Origin: Alentia gelatinosa
Lineage: Eukaryota > Annelida > Polychaeta > Phyllodocida > Polynoidae
Length of the DNA: 64,000 nucleotides
Assembly (NCBI GenBank): GCA_950022655.1
Contig: OX465584.1
Coordinates: forward strand, 31,562,988-31,626,987
Direction of reading: 5' to 3'
Part shown: positions 10,993 through 23,700 of the stretch, in pieces
Position numbering within the stretch: the stretch's first letter is position 1
Layout of the letters: each line of letters begins with the position of its first letter
Notes under the pieces: model-generated
What the model was told of the DNA's origin: nothing
What the model saw: only the letters and a program-made list of their open reading frames with translations
The model's database searches: none
Position numbers and translations under genes: made by a program

Positions 10993-13806
10993 CAGGGATG
11001 CCAGTTTGCTGGATTTTGCCTACATATATTTTTATCTTAGTCTCAAAAACTTGTTCTGTAATCTTTCAAAATTCTTAATTCAGCTACCCACAGCACACTC
11101 AGTTAGAGGGCCTATGGATCCCAGTGCTCCAACCTACAGCTGTAGGATGGTAGGATTCCTGTAGGAAATGCTCCTACGGATAAGGGCAAACTTCAATACT
11201 GACGTCTGATTGGCATAAAATGTGTCCTGTAAGAATAATGTTATTAACAGGTGGACAGTTGGTCTTTAGGTTATGGCTATAGCCTACTATAGTACAACTG
11301 CTTGTAGAGTCACTAAAGGCTCTGTTCCACCAAACAACCGCTTTTTCATCTTCGACAGACGTTCCAGCCAACCTTTCAGCCGACGTCGGCTGAAACGTCT
11401 GGCCAAATTGCTTCAAAATGCGTCGCTGCTCCACCGAAACCCCCAACAGACGCTCATGTGGTCGCCATACGAGCGTCGGGTGGGTTCGAAGTTCCAGCAG
11501 ATCCTAGCCGACGCCCCTGCCGTGGCGCCGACTGGTGGACGTTAGCCGCGTTTTACGTAGTAATCGAGTTCTCTGATAGGCGGCGCGGCGTGCGGCGATA
11601 CACTGCGACGCTCCAAAGCCGCGTATCGAGCGGAGCAGTGTATCGCCGATAACTCGTCAAATAACCGCGGAAATACACATTAAATCGAACAATGAAGGTA
11701 AATAAAGATAAGGATTGATGTTATGAGTATGTATGGCACGCTATGGTGCTAGAATTTTGCCGAAGGTTCAGAGTTTTCGATGCCCGTTCGCGGATTCGGG
11801 TATCACCGGTATCGCTCACACTATGTTGGCGGGGTTCCCTCGCCGCATCTCCCGGCAGAGCCCGCGGGCGGGTGTCGTACCTCTTCAAATGCATCAGCCA
11901 GATGCTCAATTCCAGCCGATAAAAACCTAATCAATTAGTTTTTCGGCCGACGTTATAGGTACATCTTGTGGAGGGTTGTTGGGGGTATCGGTTGGGATAT
12001 CGCCTGAAAATTCTGGTTGGTGGAAGCGCATTTTTTATCAGACGCCCTGCCCCAGGTCCCAGCAACCCTCGGACGACGCTCAAGCGATGCGCCAGCCACC
12101 CCCAACAGACACTCTCAAACCCAGCAACCTAAAGCAGATGTCTGGCAGATGACCATCAGGCGAAATACCGACCTGCTCCACCAACCAGACAAAATCTTAA
12201 TTTCATGAGATTTTCCAGCAACCCTTGCAACCCTTGTGCAACCCTTGTACGGGCGTTGTACAACGTTTTCGTCTGGTTGGTGGAATACAACCTTTAGTGA
12301 CCTGACCACATTTTTGCCTTTTATAGCTAACTAAGTACAGATAGGAATATAATTTCTGTCTTGGACAGAAGGTTTCATGGTGGTACAATGCCTTACAGTT
12401 TTGATATTTAGTATTTTGGTATGGATTTTAAAAAAACATTGAATCAGTTTAGGGGGGGTGGGGACTTCTGTAGTCACAGGTCCATTTTTAAGAACTCCTT
12501 TATGCACATATTTCTACCCCTTAAACTGGTTGAATCATAATACAATATGCCTCATTTGAAAGAATAAAAAACAGTAGGTGCTAGGAAGTGGAATTTTCTA
12601 GATGGATTCTATATTTACTGAGATATTCAAGTATGATATTCCTTTTTGCTGGAGCCGCTGGAAGATAGGGACCACTGATTTTCCCTAAGCGTAACCACCA
12701 GGATAAATAAGAGCCTTAAAAAAAAAATTTGTTGAAAAGGGGGGGGATTTTCAGTAAAATTTGCATACTCAAACACATGTTTACTCAATATTGATTTACA
12801 TTCAGCATTAGTGTAACATTTACCATCTCCATATGTGGCACTGACAGTTGCTTACACCCTAGAAAGTGTCATTATTAAGGTGGAATGTATATTTGTTGTG
12901 CTATTCATGTATTTTTGCCAATCTCATAATGGGAGGGGGGAGGCAGAAGGTGTATGAGAAGATATTTTATTCATCATATTTACACACAAACAGAAGTCAA
13001 AATGGTTCATAATTAGGAATGAGTCAAGACCCAGTCAAATGATATTGTTTTGTAAAATCATTTGTAATGTCATTTACCACCAGATATTGGCTTGACCTAC
13101 TTTATTGTTGTATATAGGAACAAAGTTTTTGTTGGACCACATGGGCAGGCAGCATGCAGACAGGACTGTGTGCACTCATCCATGAGGCAAAAGCATTTTG
13201 TATGTAGGCATTGCTGAAGGCCAATTGAGTCCACTACAGGTAGCTGAATATATGTGTGCACTGATTCATGGACTTCACAGAGGAATATGCCTTTAAATAG
13301 CCAATCAATGCAGGTCCTTCCCTATTCATGGATTCCCTCCCTCCCTCCCTTCATTAGAATTAAGATATCAAAATATTTTCAGTCAACAATTTCAAGCATG
13401 TGTTAAGCTACTTATAGTGAGTTTTAAATGCGTCCACCTGCTTATTTGGCCTTTTAAAGGCCAATGATTCTATTTGAAAATGCACACTTAGCTCTTGTTA
13501 AAGCATTACCAAGTCTAAAAGAAAATATCAGAGGAATGCCTAATGAACTTATAAAGATATTTTGCATAATACAGAACTGATAGTGTGTGGTAATCTTTCT
13601 TGAATGATTTTCTTTCAAGAGTACCCCATTTAGTGCAGAACTACACATATACCCATTCTCATAGCAGATATCTAGCCATAGCCAGTCCATGCCTAAGGAT
13701 CTGCTAGGAGAGTGATGGGATTCCCCATACACCATGTGCTTTTGAGGTGATACATAGACTGGCCTCAGTCCCCATGTAGGAATTTTTCTTGACCTTGGCA
13801 TCCCTG
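10993..13806. mobile_element. 2.8-kb non-autonomous element with CAGGGATGCCA ends
   Basis: The left end CAGGGATGCCAGTT at 10993 and the right end TTGGCATCCCTG finishing at 13806 share a perfect 11-bp inverted repeat, CAGGGATGCCA. Immediately outside both ends is GACAAT (10987-10992 and 13807-13812), which looks like a 6-bp target-site duplication. No transposase-sized frame exists inside. The interior carries a separate nested inverted-repeat element at 11309-12302. The terminal regions are shared with the 548-bp element at 5906-6453. CAGGG ends suggest the hAT group, though a 6-bp rather than 8-bp duplication is less usual for it. Confidence 0.7.
11309..12302. mobile_element. Nested 1-kb inverted-repeat element
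   Basis: The left end GTCACTAAAGGCTCTGTTCC (11309 on) pairs with the reverse complement of the right end, GTCACTAAAGGTTGTATTCC (ending at 12302). The match continues through CACCAA into the next ten bases. It is more GC-rich than its surroundings and contains a perfect 22-bp palindrome (11374-11395, centred on CGACGTCG) and a 14-bp stem (11593-11606 with 11635-11648). No coding frame of transposase length is present, and I found no convincing target-site duplication. Confidence 0.7.
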
Positions 13807-13850
13807 GACAATGAGTAGAATATCATTAGAATGACTAACAGAAAAGGTTG

Positions 13851-13893
13851 TTTGAGACTTACAGGGTCCTCTGGGACGTTAAACCACAAATAA
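13851..13893 (-). repeat. TTTAACGTCC-type repeat fragment
   Basis: On the minus strand this reads TTTGTGGTTTAACGTCCCAG followed by AGGACCCTG. The same opening occurs on the plus strand at 35062 and, more diverged, at 51555. It is a short fragment of a dispersed family. Confidence 0.5.
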
Positions 13894-16597
13894 TATTATA
13901 ATGACTGGAATATAGACATGTATAGTAACGTAATTAGCCATATACTGTATTACACAATCTTAAGGTCCTGGCAATCTTTATTTTAGGTAGTAATTGCATC
14001 AAATCATTCTCAGCACAGATGAGTGGGTCAAGAACATGATTTCCTATGTACTACAAGGGTCGTAGTATGCGAGCGTAGGACATCATCATCAGATATGCAC
14101 ACACTACCCCTAAGTCCTTCAAGGGCTTCATTTATCTTAATTTGAAAGATTTCAGAACTAACTGCTTCTAAAATGGAGGCTGTTTCAACAGTACCTACCA
14201 TAGGGAGAGATGAAGGTAGTGAAAACTGTCAATATCCACGAGCTAAGTCAACATTACATAACACCTTGCCCTTTGGCAACTTGGGAACCACATCATTCAT
14301 ACTTAGAAGAGGATGATGCTCATGTTATAAATCTTCATTTTAATAGAGGTATTTGATCTAGACATATTCTTAGTCTGAATGGTTGAGAACACCATTCCGT
14401 GATTCAGTAACTTCAGAGATTCAAACCCTTGTTCCCATGTCCACCGACACCAAAAAACACCCATCTCAACCAACACCCACAAACACTAACACTGAGTAGT
14501 GACTGGTGTTTGTGGGTGTTGACACCAACACCCACATCAACCCACCAATACCAACCACATCAACACCTGTTAATCCCAACACCTACACCCACCAACACTA
14601 CCTGCCATCAACATGAACACACATATCCAAAGGTCAGTCAGCCAGATAGGCTGTCAAGTCCGTGAGTGGCATGTTTATGGACAGCCAAATGGGTGGGCAA
14701 TCAGGTGAATTGGCAGTAAGATGGATAGGCAGTCAAGCACAGGGTTTTGCCTGATGTTTTTTCTTTGTTTTGGGTAGTTTAAAGCTTATATAAAGCAATT
14801 AAGCTCTGTTCATTAATCCTAAAAATTAAGCCCCGCCCACACTGCCATCAAACAGGCGTAGATCGAGGCTGACAGGTGCATATCTGGGCTGAGGCATAGG
14901 GTCCGGTCGCGACAACCTGACCCGACCTTGACCACCTATAAAACCCCTGTGAGCACTGGGTATGCTTCACTGGCTCTCTGAGTCTCACTGTGAACACATG
15001 TAACCGGCTGTATTTAGTAGGTAGAGACTGGGATACACAACTACACAACATGACATATTATTAGAGTGAGTATAATAATTTATAGTATATATAAGTTATA
15101 CCTTATAGTTGTAGATTTGGATTGGGCCATTATGCTGTATAAATCTGTGTGTGTTTACCAGTGTCTGTAGAGCCATGCATGCCTATCACTGTGTGACCAC
15201 ATGTGTGTCTGTCACACACAATGTCGACCTGTGTGATTCTATGTGTGTACGGTACACTGTATCTGTATGTCTCTATATCCTTCTATCTGTGTCTGTGTAT
15301 CTGTGTCTGTCTGTTAATTACCCTGGTTATGTCCCACCACTCCTCATATTGATTGAAATTGTTGGACAATATATCCCACCTTGGCTGACCTCTTACTTGT
15401 TGTGATCCATGCATATGAATGAGCTGTAGACCCCCTCCAACCTGGCTTATTATACCCCCTAACTGGCCCTGCTGTCGGCCTGACTGGTCGTGACTACTGC
15501 CATACACACAGGCCCGTTCTCTCACTGTGTGAGGGACAGGTTTTTATTTCTAATGAATTTATCATCAAGACTAATTTCTGTACTTCATCTTTAATGTCCA
15601 ATATGTTCTGTTAGTCTAACTTTAGGTTTGATGGTGATCGCATCTATGAGATGAATTTAGGTAGAAAACTCACCCCTACACATTTACCCAGGTAGCAGTT
15701 CTTTTTCCTTTTTTTATTCAAGGCTTTTATTCATTTCGTTTTTTAAGTTCTTCCAGTGAATACATAGTTGCATAAACAAAGTTGCATAAGTACATAAAAA
15801 AGAACTCTCTTTGGTGTAGGATAATGAGATGAGTGAATGAGTGAGCAACCAGTTATAAGAATAAGCTAGCAGTAATCCAGGGAGCTGTTTCAATAGCTGA
15901 AAAAACTCTCATAGTTGCTCACACTAACCAAATAGCGGCACCTCATGTTTCAATAGGAGAGGATAGCAAAATGGCCCCATCAGTGGTAGTACCTGTTTCA
16001 AAAGTTAGTGAGCTCTCGCTGTTGCTGTCACTGTAGTGTCACTCCTCACGAGCAGTACTTAACTGAATCCTGCTACCATTTTTTGTGTTTCTCTACACAG
16101 ATGTACTTCTATTTTAAGGATTTGTTTCTATCCGTACTGAAATCATAATTTAGAACTGTAGTTTTTCAATTGCCTTGCCCTGTGATCACCCCCGAGAATA
16201 ATTGCGCTGGTTGCCTGCAAAATATCTGTGTCAGGCGAAATAATAGGAGCCGTAATACGCTTCACCCGAGAGAGGGCGCCACCGTTTTTAGCCAACCTAA
16301 ATTGGTCACAAAATAAGGGGGTGGGGCACCCAACCAAATACGATGTGCGCTACGAAGTCACTAGTAATCATATAATTCGGCAAGGTTGCAGCGTATTTTA
16401 CCATACGTTCACAGTGTGAGCGTATTACATCGCATGCGCAGTGGGTAGGCTACTCACGGGCAAAAAACAAAATGGTGGACGGATTACATGTATTCGATGA
16501 GCGCTAAATTGATAGGCTAGTTAACGTGAACGGAGGCATGTACACCATCGAAATGCATACGGATTCTCGATACACTGATGTGTTCCTTTTTATTTAA
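13894..16597. other. Non-coding stretch with simple repeats
   Basis: No gene is seen. It holds a CACCAACACC-type low-complexity tract with a perfect 16-bp inverted repeat (14471-14486 with 14506-14521), a degenerate GGATRGGCAGTCAGG-like tract (about 14630-14745), and TGTGTCTGT-rich low complexity (about 15140-15320). Confidence 0.5.
14440..14625. repeat. CACCAACACC low-complexity tract with 16-bp hairpin
   Basis: Degenerate CACCAACAC units are interrupted by a perfect inverted repeat, CAACACCCACAAACAC and its complement, with a 19-bp spacer (14471-14521). The strand asymmetry flips inside the hairpin, which suggests that one segment of the array was inverted. Confidence 0.7.
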
Positions 16598-17464
16598 CCC
16601 TTTCACTACCGCTGCTGCATATATGCAGCACCACGCCAGTACCGCTGCTGCATTTATGCAGCACCAAAGGAATACCGCTGCTGCATATATGCAGCACCAT
16701 GGGAATACCGCTGCTGCATAAATGCAGCATTTTGATAAAAGAACATGTGAGACATTATATTTCCGAAAATAATGCATCGATTTAAAGAAGATTTTCACTT
16801 AATAGAGAAAACTATATTATATAACGTTATTAACAGAATTTCTGAAGAATGGTTGCCATGGTGATGTTTATACGAGTTGAAAAAACAAAGACATATGCCT
16901 ACTATAGGACAGAGCACAGTGGGCTCTACCTATCAGGCTAATAACATTTTCATGATTTCTCCATAATTTATTAATTCTACATACAAAACAACTTCACAGG
17001 TGTGTTCTCCATATCTTTTTATTATTATTTATGTAAAAAAAACATAATGTCATCGCGATGGAAAAAAAGATACACATCTTTGTATGTGCAGTGCTATATT
17101 GGGCCTATGTACAGGCTTGTGTCAATGGAGCAAAAAAAAGTCTCAAATTCTTCCTGCAATTGGAAATATCAATATAATTATCAAATATTAATCTATTTTA
17201 TCATGAATGGTATGAAAATAAAGTCTGAAGTCTCCTCTTTCATTCGGTATCATTCAAATTATCTAATTATTTCTCTAAGTTATTTAAATTTGCTAATCAA
17301 TGACGCACCTCTCTGCAGTTTGCGCCATTTTCTGACACATACAGAATAGGCCGGTATTCTGACGTCTGTTCAGCGTGCGACGTGCGGTAGTGGTGAGAAC
17401 ATTCACCACAGGGGGCGCGGTCGTTAACGCACTACGCGCTACGCTAGGCGCGGTAAGGAAAGGG
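16598..17464. mobile_element. 867-bp piggyBac-like MITE with TTAA target sites
   Basis: The left end CCCTTTCACTACCGC and the reverse complement of the right end CCCTTTCCTTACCGC match at 13 of 15 bases. TTAA lies directly outside both ends (16594-16597 and 17465-17468), the hallmark of piggyBac-type insertion. The element carries no transposase-length frame. Its first 135 bp hold four tandem copies of a palindromic unit (16610-16735). GC-rich DNA next to the right end contains a GGTGANNNNNNTCACC hairpin. Confidence 0.8.
16610..16735. repeat. Four tandem hairpin units GCTGCATATATGCAGC
   Basis: Four direct copies of a unit of about 33 bp begin TACCGCTGCTGCAT and end ATGCAGCA. Each contains a palindrome, GCTGCATATATGCAGC or the variant with ATTTATGC/ATAAATGC. 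They sit just inside the left end of the piggyBac-like element, so they are best read as its subterminal repeats. Confidence 0.9.
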
Positions 17465-17487
17465 TTAAAAAGAAAAAGATAAAATGA

Positions 17488-17572
17488 TAGGTCGCCTCCA
17501 GGGTTCCAATCCCCGACCCTTGGATCGCAAAACGGATGTACTAACCAATACACCACCACGCTCAATGTCCGT
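17488..17572 (-). repeat. tRNA-derived SINE head
   Basis: On the minus strand, GTGGTGTATTGGTTAGTAC is an A-box-like segment and GGGGATTGGAACCC a B-box-like segment, at tRNA-like spacing. No proper acceptor stem closes the ends, so I call a SINE fragment rather than a tRNA gene. It abuts the right side of the piggyBac-like element. Confidence 0.6.
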
Positions 17573-18639
17573 AGGAGCGCTTGACAGGTGTATCTATATA
17601 TGTGTATATATGTTTATCTATACATACACATATATATTAGTAGCAATATTGTAGCGATACATATCTATCTATATCCTGGCTATACGACTTAATAAAATGG
17701 TATCAAGGCTGTATGTATATAATATAGGCAGCATTTGAAGGGTGGAGCGTATCCTATAGTTCGGTTCATCCATGGTGTGCCCAAATAGGTCTAGAAATGG
17801 CTGATACGGCTTAATTATTGACATTATTGTAATTATTTCGAGGTATATAATAATTAGAAAACCGTACACCTGTGTTTCAATTATTATTTTACCTCACCCC
17901 TGTCCTACGATCTGAATTATCGGAGACCTCCCGATAGGCTACGATTTGGGCATTTCAATTCGTAGCTATCGGGAAGTATCATGGTAGGTGGGGGCCCGGC
18001 TTAATGCGGTGTATGGGTTAGCCTGGAAGCCTGGCCGAGTTAGATTATTCATATGGGCAGGGAACCAGTCTATGTATGGGTGTATTAGCCTGAGTCATTT
18101 CCCCAAATCCATATACTACTCACGAAATGTTAACCTGGCTTGTTAAGAGAGATATTTTTGCAATTTCTTCTGATACTCTCAAAGTACAGTGCACAAACCT
18201 CAGGGTCAAACCAACTTCAATATTCAATAGTTTCCTACAGGATCCAGGTTATAAACTGGTTTATAATGCTCCGAATCTGACTTAAAATGTGGCTAGACTG
18301 AAATTCACTCTCACGGCAACCGCGGAGTGGGTTACAATTTGGAACATGAAATTCCGGCGTCGCTTGACGCAGTGTTGGGGGAAGTGGAAATCGTCCAAGC
18401 AGATCTTCTGAATGCGTAGGGACTGTCCATAAGCCCGAAATACCTCATTGACCTAATGGTGTTTGATATATTTGGATCCTAGACTCAGGTATTTGAAGAA
18501 AGGGCAAGTTAATTGGGTGCAAGTGGGTTACAGAAAGCCATCCATATATACTGAATGTACACAAACCTTTCTATTGTTATTCATTTACAATTGCACGCTA
18601 AACTGCATGGAGTTGTCCCCCTGTATTAACTACCATACA
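17573..18639. other. Non-coding AT-rich DNA
   Basis: This holds a TATATGTG/ATACACATA low-complexity patch (about 17590-17640). Otherwise I see nothing I can name. Confidence 0.4.
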
Positions 18640-19115
18640 AGTCCGAGTTAGAGGGGAAAATATAGGAAATTGAAATGTCGGACTCCTGATAGTGGGGTTT
18701 GAACTCCCGACACACGGATTCCTAGCCTAATGTTCTGCTGACTACTCCACAGCGCCAGTTGCTCTAATGGGGTCAAATACTTAGGCTGGTGGTGGGTGGG
18801 GGAAATCAGCGGAGTTTTGAAAGGGCTACCAGCGAAAGTTGGGATCTCATTGGTTTCTCACGAGAAAAGTAGATCAGAATACTACAATACTAAACTTTGA
18901 TTTCGGCATGGCTCGAAATGAATCATAAGAGAAAATGTATGTTTGAGTATAGAAATACAAAAAAGAGTAGCAGGTTATAGTTTAGTATTGCACGAGAATC
19001 TCACTCTCGTGGGCCCTCATTCTCCAAGCCTAGGTCTGGTTCACTATGTCTCTATGTGTGGGAGCAACTTCAAGCGGATTAGACGAAATTCTAATGTTTT
19101 AGATATAGTAGGTAA
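18640..19115. repeat. 475-bp dispersed repeat with tRNA-like segment, copy 2
   Basis: This is the direct partner of 10398-10873. On the minus strand the tRNA-like part reads GTGGAGTAGTCAGCAGAAC then GGGAGTTCAAACCCC, a better A/B-box pair than in copy 1. The remaining 350 bp are close to identical in the two copies apart from scattered substitutions. Confidence 0.8.
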
Positions 19116-19407
19116 CTATATGCCTATCAGCGGGTAGTATAGACGTCTCATACAATAATAATCATGATTCCGATATGAAACTATCATATTTAACCTTTAA
19201 CCTTAATCAAACAATATCATATTTACAGCGATTATACATCTATATGCAGTCTACCTAATTTCAGAATTTCAGAATTTTCCGCCAATTAGTCAGTTTCCTC
19301 AAATTTTCACAGAATATAGTGTAAGTCTATTCCTATATACCGATTTCCGAAACCTCTATAATTACATACTGCTGCTGGGTGTGCAGTAATTATAAGTTAT
19401 GTAGCAA

Positions 19408-19502
19408 AGCTGACGTTTTTGTCCCAGGCTGACGTTTTCGTCCCGGGCTGATGTTTTCGTCCCGGCCTGACCACGTGACATAGAGCAGCGGGACGAAAAC
19501 TT
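19408..19502. repeat. GACGTTTTCGTCCCGG short tandem repeat
   Basis: There are three direct units of about 21 bp (GCTGACGTTTTTGTCCCAG, GCTGACGTTTTCGTCCCGG, GCTGATGTTTTCGTCCCGG) and then one inverted copy, CGGGACGAAAACTT, about 20 bp further on. Confidence 0.8.
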
Positions 19503-19982
19503 AGCCATTGCAGTTACTCGATAAGGGTGGCCATTTTTCTGGGGCTATCGCAGGAAAAGAAATAATCATTTTTATCAATATTTAAAGGTATGTAGGAATA
19601 GGGAAACCAAGTACCGGTAGTCTGGATCTTGACCTGCGGGTTCAATCGTTTCAATACGAGAGGCGTTTTGTTCTATGAGCTGGGGTCACATTTGTTATAT
19701 AATTTGGTAGCGATTGTAGCAAAATATTCATTTATAAATTGTGCACTATCCTCTAAAGTGACCGGACTCTCTTGTTCACCCACACGAATCTTTCCTTTTG
19801 TTCATAGTTCCTCTTAGTTCCCACACCACATAAACATGGTATGAGGGTTGCCTGATGGTTGGCCAGTGAGGTAGCTGGGTCATCAGATTAGTGGATGTAG
19901 GTGGGTATGCAGCTAGATGGGTAGCCAGTCAGGTGGATGAGCAGGACGATAGGTGGGAAGTCCGGTGGATGGACAGTGAGAT

Positions 19983-20018
19983 CAACGAGTATAGAGAAAG
20001 CTTTCTCTGTACTCGTTG
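19983..20018. repeat. 36-bp near-perfect palindrome
   Basis: CAACGAGTATAGAGAAAG is followed directly by its complement with one substitution pair, and the centre falls at 20000/20001. It lies in a degenerate GGTGGATGGGCAGTVAG-type tract (about 19850-20060). Related ACGAGT...ACTCGTTGG hairpins recur near 50696 and 51128. Confidence 0.85.
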
Positions 20019-20515
20019 GTGAGATGGATGGGCAGTAAGGTGGATAGTAAGTCGGATAGTATAACTTTTTCATTTTTCATATTACCAACCAGATTTGAGA
20101 CTATTTCATTCCACACTAAAGCATGAAGACTGTAGATCAAGATTCATACGGCTGTCGAAGTTACTATAATCTCTATACATAGGTCTAGTTTCTCTCTAGA
20201 TGAGTATAGTTCTAGCATTTCCAGGTATACTGTGGGAAGTTTCAGGCTTGTTCCAGCGAAAAGCCAGGGGCTGCAGACCGTTGGGGCACACAGGGAAAGT
20301 TCTATGGAGATCTTGGCGCTTGTAGTGTTCGAAACCATGGTCGGTCATTCGATCTATTATAATCTGTTGCAATTCAATTATAAAAAACTACATTTCAGAC
20401 TTTATATAAGATAAATCGATACATTTAAATTTGAACAAATCAGATAGGTACGACCTGGCATCCCTTATTTTCCTTCACTGGAAAAGGTCAAATACGCGAT
20501 TTTACGTTTCATTGA

Positions 20516-20745
20516 TGGACTTCAAAGTAAAGAGGAGAAATTTTCCATGTGGAATCTAGTCTCAGGAAGACTGAGAAAACATAGAAAAAACGTTATTGGT
20601 CATGGAAAGGGACTGGGTGTGTTTATTGGTGGGAATGAGGCCTAATTCATTCTCTATTTGTTTTACACGAGAAAAGGTTTTTGAACTGAAAAGAAAACAA
20701 GGATTTCCTTGGAGAATATGAAAACGGCCATCCCGGATACATTCT
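20516..20745. repeat. Dispersed repeat family C, copy 1
   Basis: Shared landmarks with copies at 30190-30415 and 40485-40690 are CATGTGGAATC near the start, an AGACTGAGAAAACAT-like middle, and a GATTTCCTTGGA-like end. The copies are diverged and in direct orientation. No coding frame is seen. Confidence 0.5.
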
Positions 20746-23700
20746 ACTTCTGCTTACTATATGACCACAAGCATGAAATAAAATAGTCATTGATCTGTAT
20801 AATTTTGCTTTTGGAAGTTTTGAACCCCTCGGCTTCTATTATAAAAATACGGCTGAGAGTTATGTTTAATTTGTCAATGTTGTTCATTTACCGTTAACTA
20901 TTTGACATCACCATTTGTTTCTTGAAATAAAGACACAGACATCATTCTTTTTTGATATAAGCATTCAAAAGTCAAGTTTATTCCAAGTTGATCCCAAAGA
21001 AAGTGGAAAATCTGCTATCTGTATGTATTCAAAAGCTCTCTACCCAGGCCCTCACTACAGTCCGCCGGCGCCGGGAAAATAGTCCTTCCTCTAATCACAA
21101 AATATTGCACACGCTTGATATTAATAAAATAGGAAATGTCGTCTGCTTACAATGACTGGTCACACCTGTTAAAAATACTGAAGTCTAGTATACGAAGGGT
21201 AGTTCAGTGTTTCCCAAGTCCCATTGTAGGATTGCTCGTAGTTTACAACAGCAATCGCCGACCAATAGTACTTATCGCACAATATATAAATGCTTAAAGG
21301 TACTAACACGCACGCACGACCAAAAATTCCTCTTTTGCAGTGGCAGGTGATTTTCTTGTGTGTGTATTTTATAGTCATCAGTATGCCTGCTATACGTGTG
21401 CACCACGCTCATAGTATTTACCTGTTATATTCTTATATGACGCAAGGAAAACTGGTTTGCACTGTGGTTATATATCAATATAGAGATATGAATATCACAT
21501 TCACTTAACCATTTTTTCTCTCCTTCTTTACCTGATTTGGGATACAAAAATGATATGACACAGGTATCTTATTATAGAAAAGGGGAGTCTAGAGTATGCT
21601 CAAATCTACGCAGACAGACGTGCCCTGTGGACATGTGATCTAAGTGTTATTTTCTGAGCGGGCCGCATTACCCTTTGCAAACTACCTTTGAGTAGCTGTC
21701 AACGGGTTTCCATGTGCGGCTTTTTTCCCATTTACAAAAATCTTCATAAAATGAAATCTAAAAAAATAACAATGTAAAACGCTCTGAAGCGATGATGCAA
21801 ACAAGTTTCCCTTGGTTTCTCCTTCCTGCTTTACAAATCTATTTATTTTACAAACATCATCAGTTGAAAGAATATCTCCCTATAAGGAAGGTCACACCAG
21901 CTGCTTTTGCATCAATGACAAAAAACTTGTTGAACTGTTAAAACACAAATATTAACTAGAACCACACCATGTGAAACATAACAGTAAGGAAGGGTATTTG
22001 GGGGCGTAACTGGATATAACATATGTTAAGCAAAGCTCTGACAGAACAATAAAACTCCAGACTATCATCAGACTTCAGGGGTAATGGCCCCCTTCCGTCT
22101 CAATCAGGCGATAGGTGTTGATAGTGAAGGCCTATGGGTAAAACCTGTAGTGCCCTCTGCTGTGACAGTTAGAAACTACTACCCATGTCATTGACTAGAA
22201 ATATCGACATTAACAAGTTGCTGCTCAACTAGCCGTCAGCAACTGGTGATATCAAGTCTAACCCAGACTGCCCCCTATCCAAGCCCTAGTACGCTACTAC
22301 CTTGCCGGTGCCAAGAGTTGACTTCTCATGATAAGTACATCATTGCTACTGTAGCCAACTTTCCTTGCTAAAAATCTATGAGATCACAAATATAAAATTT
22401 GGCCCATACAAGATAATGTTATTACAGTTACCACTGGTTACAATAAGTCGTATGAATTAGTAACATTATACAAATATAGAAGTCGACTAACGTTGTGACT
22501 GATTATGTCTGTATGTGCAGTGTCAGTGGAAAAAGCCGTTATCCATGGTTACAAGGGAACAACCGGGCTACAACATACTGCCACCTGGCGGTGTGTGCTG
22601 GTAGCATCTTACTCTACTCAAGTCCTTACAAGCAAAAGGTACCATAATATATATAGATATACGCCGATATCATACTCTACAGGGCTCCGGATACTTAACG
22701 ATGGGCAGTAAATGCAGTGTATATTGCTACCCGCTCTTATTAATATATAACACCGTGGACATCGTAAGAACTATTTTAGTGTAGGATAATATAGAATTGC
22801 GAAGACTGGAAATGAGTTCCGAAAGATCAAATATCACGATTATCATCATCATTAATAATAATATTATTACGACTTGTATTTCCATCAATCAACAGCTAGA
22901 CTCAGTAGAGGTTTGTGGGTGTGTTTTTGTCTTCCTAATAATGAAACACGAATTAAACAACGAGCAAAGAGAAAAAACCGGACCCCAGTTTTCAGAGAAG
23001 CTATGGTAAAACGGAGGATTCTGACAAGACTGAGAAGTGACTTCTGTTAGACAATGAATGCCGAAGCCAGTGGCCCGCGGCCTGTGACCTGTGGGGGGAG
23101 GCTAGGCACCCCGTAACCACAGGCCTCTGAAAGACTACATGTGTGTGTGTTTGTGTATGATTGAATACGTTAATACTGACCAGGTCTATAAGTGCGCTAC
23201 ATAGCCCGGGATTCTACAGCAGGAAAAAGGGGAGAGAAGGTGGAGGTACCTGGCTCCGGAGTAACGAACCTCTAATCAACTTGACGTGCGTTGTACCCAG
23301 TACCAGTAATACTTTGTGACTCCTCGTATCACACGCTCAGCCATACACTCCTCACAATCTCCTGAGACGATATCGCAAACTTCTGTCAGCATCTAATTCT
23401 CAAATATACCTTTAACTCCACGGACGAAGACTTTTTCTGTTATCATTTTAATCTAGGTTATATGTGTATATAAAAGGAGAAAAAAATATAAAACAGATCT
23501 ACTTCAATTTGATTGGAGTGGCATCAAATGTCGTCATAGAAAAATGTTTAAAACGGAAATTTCGATATATTCGTTTACAATTTTTTTTCGTGATTTGTTT
23601 ACATCTATGCACGCTCTGTTCTTAAGTGTACCTCCAAACCTACATACAAACAGCCTTAGCGTAATGTGATAACGTTACAGACTCCACTCAACGAATATCT

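Noticed and set aside
13454..13801. 115-codon minus frame as a transposase remnant
   Set aside because: No catalytic motif or family resemblance, and it lies in the terminal region shared with the non-coding MITE.
16610..16735. CRISPR-like array
   Set aside because: Four palindromic units without unique spacers, inside a TTAA-flanked transposon in an animal genome.
17488..17572. tRNA gene on the minus strand
   Set aside because: No closing acceptor stem; better explained as a SINE head.
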